The notes beneath the pieces were generated by a model, which saw nothing but the letters and a program-made list of their open reading frames with translations, did no database searches and was not told the origin of the DNA. Of a stretch of DNA of 64,000 nt, positions 58,915-64,000 are shown one piece after another. The translations under genes and the position numbers were made by a program. Each line of letters starts with the position of its first letter. Positions within the stretch are counted from its first letter, which is position 1. Origin of the DNA: Streptomyces spiroverticillatus (GTDB lineage Bacteria; Actinomycetota; Actinomycetes; Streptomycetales; Streptomycetaceae); the NCBI GenBank assembly GCA_014650415.1, contig BMUX01000002.1:62001-126000 (forward strand). The letters run 5' to 3'.

Positions 58915-58915
58915 G
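58872..58915 (-). ncRNA. Third, shorter Y RNA-like element
   Basis: Contains the divergent core copy GGTGCGCAGGCAGGACCTACTTC (ending at 58889). It is enclosed by CCCAGG/CCTGGG (58915-58910 with 58877-58872), with an inner helix GACCU/AGGUU. The enclosing helix differs in sequence from those of the other two copies but is again self-complementary, which is compensatory evidence for a structured RNA. It could be a degenerate copy. Confidence 0.5.
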
Positions 58916-59078
58916 CACGGCCCTGACTCTAGGAGTACGTCCCGCACTCGCGCCAGGCATTTATCGCCGGCCGGTGCCGTACGTCACAGCCCCCTCCCCC
59001 GCGCAACCGCGCACCCCGCCCCACGCGTCGCAATCAGCGTCCGGCGCCGTCCGGGCGAGCGGGAGGGGAGCCGAGGGA

Positions 59079-61406
59079 ATGTCAGCCGCAGCGTCCGAAG
59101 CCGGGTCGACCGGTTCGGGACGGGATCCGGGTCGATACCACGTCGTCGCACCGCTCGGGGAGGGCGGCATGGGGCGGGTGGAGCTGGCGCGCACCCCGGC
59201 GGGGCGGCTGGTGGCGCTGAAGACCCTGCATTCCCGGCTGGCGTCCGACGCCCGGTTCCGGGAGCGGTTCCGGCGGGAGGTGGCGGCGGCGCGGGCGGTG
59301 GACGACGTGTTCACGGCGGCGGTGCTTGACGCGGACACCGAGGCCGAACTCCCCTGGCTGGTCAGCGAGTTCTGTGCGGGGCCGTCCCTCGTGGACGTCA
59401 TCAGCGCGCTCGGCCCGCTCGACTCGGCGGCGCTCGGCACGCTCGGCGCGGCCCTCGCCGAGGCGCTCGCCGCGGTGCACGCGGCCGGTCTGGTGCACCG
59501 GGACCTCAAGCCCGCGAACGTCGTCGTCACCCACGACGGCCCCAAGATCCTCGACTTCGGACTGGCGAAGGGGGCGGCGGAGGCGGACGGTGAACCCCTC
59601 ACCGGCACGGGCGAGTTGGTGGGCACGCTCGGCTTCATCGCGCCGGAGCAGCTGGGCCGGGAGCCCGAAGCGGGGCCCGCCGCCGACGTGTTCGCGTTCG
59701 GGGCACTGCTGGTACTGGCGAGCACGGGCCGCAATCCGTACGGTTCGGGCACCGCCCCGCAGGTCCTGCACCGCACGCTGCACGAGCCGCCGTGCCTGCT
59801 GGGTGTGCCGGACGCGGAGTGGGAGGGCTTCCTGGGCCGGTGCCTGGCCCTGGACCCGGCGGACCGGCCCACGGTGGCCGAGGCCCTGGAGTGGTGTGCG
59901 GAGAGGGCTGCCGCGCTGCCGTGGTGGGAGGAGGAGCCGGTCGCCGGTCTCGTACGGGAGCACGAGGAGGCGACGGCGGAGCTGGTCGCGGCGCAGGAGG
60001 AGTGGGAGGACGAGGTCCCGGAGGCCTTCCGGGTGCCGGGCGCGCCCGGCTCGGGGGATGTGCCGGGCGCACCCGTGGACGTACCGGCCGGGCCCGTCGA
60101 CGTACCGCCGCATCCGCAGTCGCCTCCGCGCCGGCGGCGGTTCCTCGCCTGGGCGGGGGCGGCCGTGACCGCCGTGGGGGGCTCGACCACGGCAGCGGTG
60201 CTCCTGCTGGACGAGGGGGCGCGGTCGCAGGAGAAGGCGGCCCCGGTGGCCTGGACGGCGGGCCGTACGGTGTGGTCGCGCGACCTGGAGTCCTCGCCGG
60301 CGTACGGCGGGGAGGTGCTGCGGCATGCGGAGGCGCTGTTCGTCCGCACCGACTCCCGGCTGACCTGCTTCGACGCGGCGTCGGGCGAGGTGCGGTGGAC
60401 CTTCGACGACGCCATGAACATCCGGAGCGTGCGGCCGTCGGAGGACACCGTGCACGTGCTGTGGCAGGCGCCCCTCGGCTCGGTGGTCGCGGCGCTCGAC
60501 GCGAAGTCCGGGGCGCGCCGCTGGGAGACCCGGCCCCTGGTCATGAACCCCTTCCGGCGCAGCGCCACGAACACTCCGGCCAGTGAACTCGAAGGCCAGT
60601 CGGCGCACTTGACGGTCGACGGCTCGGTGGTCTGCCTGGTCACCCACTCCACCCCGGCCACCCTGTGGGAGCAGCGCACGGAGCCGGACAGGCGCTGGCG
60701 GGCGTACGGGTTCGACGCGCGCGACGGCAGGCCGCTGTGGCACCGGGCGGGCACGGTGACGGGCGTGCCCGCCGTGCACCAGGGCGGCGGGCGGCTCGCC
60801 GTCGCCACCTCCGAGCGCGCGGTGTCGGTCCGTGAACCGGCGGACGGGCCCCTGGTGGTCCTGCGCGACCGGGACGGCACCCCGGAGCGGGAGATCCCGG
60901 GCGGTTCGGCGCACCCGGAGGCACATCCGGGGGCCACGGGGGTGCGGCACTACCCGGGCCCGGCGGCGGTCGCGGCCGTCGATCTGGCCTCGGGCGAGCG
61001 GCGCTGGTCGCGCCCGGTGGGCAATGAGGCGACGGTCACCCCGACGGCGACGGACGGCCTGGTGCACACGGGCGACTGGGGCGATCTGCGCGCGCTGGAC
61101 GCGGCGACGGGCCACCAGTTGTGGGTACGCACGGACGTGCGCCGCCTCGACGACAGCGAAGGGACCCCGCCCCTGGTGTCCGGCGGACTCCTCTACGCAT
61201 CCGGCTCCGACCCCTCCCTGCCCGCCGACTCGGGCCGCCGCTCGACAGGTTGGGGCGTGCACGCCCTGGACGCCCGCACGGGAAAGCTGGCGTGGGCGGT
61301 GCCGGTGCCCCGCCTGAGCCGGGTCCGCTCGGCGGCGGGCGGCGGCCTGCTGCACCTGTGCGTGGACCGCACCCTGCTGACGCTGCGCGGCCCGGGGGCG
61401 GCGTGA
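59079..61406 (+). CDS. Membrane Ser/Thr protein kinase with PQQ-type sensor domain
   Basis: A 775-aa Hanks-type kinase. Kinase landmarks are the Gly loop 'LGEGGMGRVELA', Lys in 'LVALKTLHSRL', the HRD loop 'LVHRDLKPANVVV', DFG in 'KILDFGLAKG' and 'GTLGFIAPEQLG'. After a Pro-rich linker comes one membrane segment (about residues 362-385), then an extracytoplasmic PQQ-like beta-propeller with repeated 'xxDAxSGxxRW' strands ('LTCFDAASGEVRWTF', 'VAALDAKSGARRWET', 'LRALDAATGHQLWVR', 'VHALDARTGKLAWAV'). It probably senses an outside ligand. ATG 59079 follows GGGAGGGGAG. A paralogue follows 85 bp downstream. Confidence 0.92.
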   Translation: MSAAASEAGSTGSGRDPGRYHVVAPLGEGGMGRVELARTPAGRLVALKTLHSRLASDARFRERFRREVAAARAVDDVFTAAVLDADTEAELPWLVSEFCAGPSLVDVISALGPLDSAALGTLGAALAEALAAVHAAGLVHRDLKPANVVVTHDGPKILDFGLAKGAAEADGEPLTGTGELVGTLGFIAPEQLGREPEAGPAADVFAFGALLVLASTGRNPYGSGTAPQVLHRTLHEPPCLLGVPDAEWEGFLGRCLALDPADRPTVAEALEWCAERAAALPWWEEEPVAGLVREHEEATAELVAAQEEWEDEVPEAFRVPGAPGSGDVPGAPVDVPAGPVDVPPHPQSPPRRRRFLAWAGAAVTAVGGSTTAAVLLLDEGARSQEKAAPVAWTAGRTVWSRDLESSPAYGGEVLRHAEALFVRTDSRLTCFDAASGEVRWTFDDAMNIRSVRPSEDTVHVLWQAPLGSVVAALDAKSGARRWETRPLVMNPFRRSATNTPASELEGQSAHLTVDGSVVCLVTHSTPATLWEQRTEPDRRWRAYGFDARDGRPLWHRAGTVTGVPAVHQGGGRLAVATSERAVSVREPADGPLVVLRDRDGTPEREIPGGSAHPEAHPGATGVRHYPGPAAVAAVDLASGERRWSRPVGNEATVTPTATDGLVHTGDWGDLRALDAATGHQLWVRTDVRRLDDSEGTPPLVSGGLLYASGSDPSLPADSGRRSTGWGVHALDARTGKLAWAVPVPRLSRVRSAAGGGLLHLCVDRTLLTLRGPGAA

Positions 61407-61491
61407 GCGGGGCGGCCAAGGAGCGTCCGGGCCCGAGACGCGGCGGCGGCGTGCGGGCCGAGGTGCGGCCGCCTGCTCTGGGGGGCGCCGC

Positions 61492-63792
61492 ATGACCGAG
61501 CCGCTGCTGTCCGGCGACCCGCAACACCTCGGCCGGATACGGCTGTCGGGGCGGCTCGGGGCGGGTGGGATGGGGCAGGTGTTTCTGGGGAGGACGGCCG
61601 GGGGGCGGCTCGTCGCGGTGAAGACCGTGCATGCGCACCTGGCCGCCGAGCCGCACTACCGGGAGCGGTTCCGCCGGGAGGCCGCCGCCGCGCGGGCGGT
61701 CACCGGGGCGTACACGGCGGCGGTGCTCGACGCGGATCCGGACGCGGAGGTGCCGTGGCTGGCGACGGCGTACCTGCCGGGGGTGACGCTGCGGCGCACG
61801 GTCGCGCGGGCCGGTCCGCTGCCGGTCGCGGCGGTACGGGCCTGCGGTGCGGCCCTCGCGGAGGCGTTGGCCGCGATCCATGCGGCCGGGATCGTCCACC
61901 GGGACCTCAAGCCGTCGAACGTGCTGATCACGGCGGACGGGCCGCGTGTCATCGACTTCGGCATCGCCCGCCTCACCGGCTCACCGCTGTCCGCGCTGAC
62001 CTCGGCGGAGGACATCATCGGCACGCCCGGGTTCATCGCGCCGGAGCAGGTCACGGAGGGCGTGGAGGTCACGGCGGCGGCGGACGTGTTCGCGCTGGGG
62101 GCGGTGCTGGTGTTCGCGGCGACCGGCGAGGGGCCGTTCGGGCGGGCGGGTGCGGCGGTGCTGCTGTACCGGGCGGTGCACGACGCGCCGGAGTTGGGTG
62201 AAGTCCCTTGGGAGGTACGGGACTTGGCTGCCCGGTGTCTCGACAAGGACCCGGACCGCCGCCCGGGGGTCCCCGAGGTGCTGGCCGCGTTGAAGGAGCC
62301 GGGGGCTCCGCTGTGGTGGCGGGAGGGGCCGGTGGGGGCGCTGGTCCGGGAGGCGGAGCCGCGGGATGCTCCGGGTCCGACGGGATCGCGGGAGGGCACC
62401 CCCGCCGAGCCCGAGGACACTCCCGCCGAGCCCGAGGACACCCCCGCCGACCCTGAGGACACCCCCGCCGTCACCGAGGCCCGGACCGCCTCGCGGGCCC
62501 GCCGCCGCGCTCTCGGCCGCCGGGCCCTGCTCGGCGCGGCCGGGAGCGGGGCCGCCGGCCTGGTGGTGTGGGCCGGGCTGCGGTCCTTCGGGGCGGGGCC
62601 GGAGGAAATCCCGGCCCTCGACTGGAAGTTGACGGGCGGGTCACGGTCTCCCGGGGCACTGCGGTGGTCCCGTACCGCCGAAGAGGGCCTGGTGGACGGG
62701 GTGTTGCTGGCCACGGGAGCAGCGGGCGTGCTGCTGGCGCACGGCTCGGACGGCTTCGGCTCCACGCAGGGCGCGGTGCACGCCCTCGGCACGGCGGACG
62801 GTGCGGCGCGCTGGTCGGCGGGGAGCCGGGCGGAGGTGCCCCGCCTGTGGGGTGTGGTGGGCGGGGTGCTGGTGGCCCCCGAGCTGAAGGACACCGGGAT
62901 CGCACTGAAGGACGGCGCGGAGGCGGAGGTGCGGGGGCTCGGGGTGGTGGCACCGGGCTGGTTCGTGGCGGCGGGCGCGGGCGTGGCGGCAGGGGCGGGG
63001 CCGGATGTGGTGGCGTACACCGAGAGCGGCGGCAAGGAGCTGGCCGGGCCCTCGTGGAAGCTCCGCTCGACCGGCCCCTGGAGCCGCCCCGCCCTCGCCG
63101 GGCGCGCGTTGCTGCTGACCGGTCCCGCACCGACCCCCGTGACCTGCTACGACGTGTCCGACGGCCGGGTCCTCTGGAAGCAGCCGAAGGTCGAGGGGCC
63201 CGTGGTCGCGACCGGCACGGACGGCCGCCGGTTCCATCTGCTCACCGGATCGGGCGTCCTGCACGTCCTCGACGTCCGTACCGGCGCGCACCTGGCCGGC
63301 CCCTCGCTCGGGCTGCGGCCCGGGGCGGGGGCGAGCGCGCTGGCGTACGCGCACGGGACGGGGCTCGCGCACGCCGCCGGGCAGGTGACCGGTTTCGACC
63401 CGGTGACCGGCAAGCGGCGGTGGAGCGTGGCGAGCACCGGGCTGGAGTCGAGCTGGCGGGCACTGCCGGGCGGCACGGGACACGCGCCGCCGGTGGCCGG
63501 GGGCCTGCTCCTGCACCGGCCGGGCCCGGGCGTCGTACGGGCGGTGCGGCTGGCCGACGGCACCAAGCAGTGGGAGCGTGCGGGCGGCACGGGTGCCTCG
63601 CGTCCCCCGGTGGTCGCCGGGAGCACGGTGTACGCGGCGACGGGCGCGACCTGCACGGCGTACGCCCTCACCAGCGGTGACCCGGCCCGCACCTGGACCG
63701 CGCCCGGCACGATCACCGACCTGGCGGCCGACGCCTCGGGCTGGTACGCCCGCCTGGACAAACGCACCGTGCAGGCGGTGAACCGGGTCTGA
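61492..63792 (+). CDS. Second membrane Ser/Thr protein kinase with PQQ-type sensor domain
   Basis: A 766-aa paralogue of the preceding kinase: 'LGAGGMGQVFLG', 'LVAVKTVHAHL', 'IVHRDLKPSNVLI', 'RVIDFGIARLTGS', 'GTPGFIAPEQV'. The linker contains three tandem T-P-A-E-P-E-D heptads (62401-62463). One membrane segment near residues 345-362 ('RRALLGAAGSGAAGLVVWAGL') leads to a PQQ-like propeller ('VHALGTADGAARWSAG', 'TCYDVSDGRVLWKQ', 'LHVLDVRTGAHLAG', 'VRAVRLADGTKQWERAG'). Likely arisen by tandem duplication, and co-transcribed with the first. Confidence 0.92.
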   Translation: MTEPLLSGDPQHLGRIRLSGRLGAGGMGQVFLGRTAGGRLVAVKTVHAHLAAEPHYRERFRREAAAARAVTGAYTAAVLDADPDAEVPWLATAYLPGVTLRRTVARAGPLPVAAVRACGAALAEALAAIHAAGIVHRDLKPSNVLITADGPRVIDFGIARLTGSPLSALTSAEDIIGTPGFIAPEQVTEGVEVTAAADVFALGAVLVFAATGEGPFGRAGAAVLLYRAVHDAPELGEVPWEVRDLAARCLDKDPDRRPGVPEVLAALKEPGAPLWWREGPVGALVREAEPRDAPGPTGSREGTPAEPEDTPAEPEDTPADPEDTPAVTEARTASRARRRALGRRALLGAAGSGAAGLVVWAGLRSFGAGPEEIPALDWKLTGGSRSPGALRWSRTAEEGLVDGVLLATGAAGVLLAHGSDGFGSTQGAVHALGTADGAARWSAGSRAEVPRLWGVVGGVLVAPELKDTGIALKDGAEAEVRGLGVVAPGWFVAAGAGVAAGAGPDVVAYTESGGKELAGPSWKLRSTGPWSRPALAGRALLLTGPAPTPVTCYDVSDGRVLWKQPKVEGPVVATGTDGRRFHLLTGSGVLHVLDVRTGAHLAGPSLGLRPGAGASALAYAHGTGLAHAAGQVTGFDPVTGKRRWSVASTGLESSWRALPGGTGHAPPVAGGLLLHRPGPGVVRAVRLADGTKQWERAGGTGASRPPVVAGSTVYAATGATCTAYALTSGDPARTWTAPGTITDLAADASGWYARLDKRTVQAVNRV
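62401..62463 (+). repeat. Three 21-bp tandem repeats in the kinase linker
   Basis: Unit CCCGCCGAGCCCGAGGACAC(C/T); the third copy has two changes. They encode P-A-E/D-P-E-D-T in the juxtamembrane linker. Confidence 0.85.
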
Positions 63793-63854
63793 CCGGGCGC
63801 GGCCCCGGGGTGCATGATCGTCGTACGGACAGCCGCCCCACCGAAAGGCCCCCC

Positions 63855-64000
63855 ATGCCCACCGCTCCTTTCCCCTCCACCGGCCGCCGCGTCCTGGTCA
63901 GCGGCGCGTCCCGCGGTCTCGGGCGCGCCCTCGCCCGGGCGTTCGCCGCCAACGGCGACCTGGTCGCCGTGCACTTCGGCGCGCGGCGCGAGGAGGCCGA
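63855..64000 (+). CDS. Start of a short-chain dehydrogenase/reductase (partial)
   Basis: The first 48 codons of an SDR run off the right edge. The N-terminus has 'RVLVSGASRGLGRALARAFAANGDLVAVHFGARREEA' in parts: the cofactor loop SGASRGLG lies at residues 16-23 and the basic 'HFGARR' suggests NADPH preference. FabG-like. ATG 63855 follows GAAAGG-cccccc. The catalytic part is outside the window. Confidence 0.85.
   Translation, partial: MPTAPFPSTGRRVLVSGASRGLGRALARAFAANGDLVAVHFGARREEA

Larger units (their letters stand above)
58481..59078. other. 598-bp non-coding region between Ro60 and the first Ser/Thr kinase
   Basis: The left 435 bp hold the three RNA elements upstream of Ro60; the segment 58916-59078 should carry the promoters for the RNA/Ro60 transcripts (minus strand) and the kinase gene (plus strand). 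Base composition is less GC-rich than the coding neighbours. Open frames here run through the RNA structures and look non-coding. Confidence 0.7.

Noticed and set aside
58590..58947. Open reading frames of 60-114 codons upstream of Ro60 on the minus strand
   Set aside because: They run through the RNA helices, have no recognisable domain, and the repeated core is read in different frames in the different copies, so conservation is not at the protein level.
1..64000. Mobile elements, prophage or horizontally acquired island
   Set aside because: No transposase, integrase, phage structural gene, tRNA-flanked attachment site or large composition shift was seen.

Overview
The window is chromosomal DNA of a Streptomyces or very close actinomycete. 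It is very GC-rich throughout, genes often start with GTG, and many operon neighbours overlap by 4 bp (ATGA or GTGA). It carries a set of Streptomyces markers: ectABCD, a cobalamin operon behind a B12 riboswitch, an LAETG sortase substrate of the SCO1860 type, mycothiol-type proteins, PQQ-repeat Ser/Thr kinases and an S28 tripeptidyl aminopeptidase. From memory, the order PiT - cobD - cobQ - chelatase - cobO - cobB ... ectABCD ... SCO1860-like resembles the S. coelicolor SCO1845-1870 region. I could not align it. No IS element, prophage, CRISPR array, rRNA or ordinary tRNA gene was seen.

Layout. 0-4.3 kb: tail of a BRCT exonuclease, a Cys-rich mini-protein, SURF1, a GH15 trehalase-type enzyme and an atypical SDR. 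4.4-7.6 kb: an Asp23/AmaP envelope locus of five minus-strand genes plus a divergent relative. 7.6-17 kb: housekeeping genes (enoyl-CoA hydratase, small HTH protein, ABC-F, zinc metallopeptidase, VOC protein, alpha/beta hydrolase, class II aldolase). 17-19.5 kb: GH25 lysozyme, then a PHO-box-controlled PiT phosphate transporter with a small membrane partner. 19.6-28.9 kb: B12 riboswitch and cobD-cobQ-chelatase-cobO-cobB, a ZIP transporter, cobE and cobC; the expected cobN is missing. 28.9-30.6 kb: MarR regulator and old yellow enzyme sharing a duplicated operator. 30.7-34.3 kb: the ectoine/5-hydroxyectoine operon (minus strand) with a 30-bp near-perfect palindrome upstream. 34.3-45.9 kb: PLP enzymes, LysR/MFS pair, amidohydrolase, LAETG protein, DsbA/FrnE, GNAT and a DesK/NarL-type two-component system. 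46-56.5 kb: penicillin-binding protein, S28 protease, MBL hydrolase, MFS, sugar-type dehydrogenase, AraC regulator, double TerD protein and small proteins. 56.5-58.9 kb: a Ro60 (TROVE) protein with structured RNA upstream. 59-64 kb: two tandem PQQ-repeat Ser/Thr kinases and the start of an SDR.

The most striking element is the Ro60 locus. The 450 bp directly upstream of the Ro60 gene, on the same strand, holds three tandem copies of a conserved RNA motif, each enclosed by a different but self-complementary helix. The copy next to Ro60 carries a complete, circularly permuted tRNA-like module: T arm, acceptor stem closed by a UUCGG loop, then D arm, with the ends opening where the anticodon loop would be. 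This is the topology of a bacterial Y RNA (YrlA type) and is best read as a Ro60-Y RNA ribonucleoprotein system with an unusual Y RNA array.
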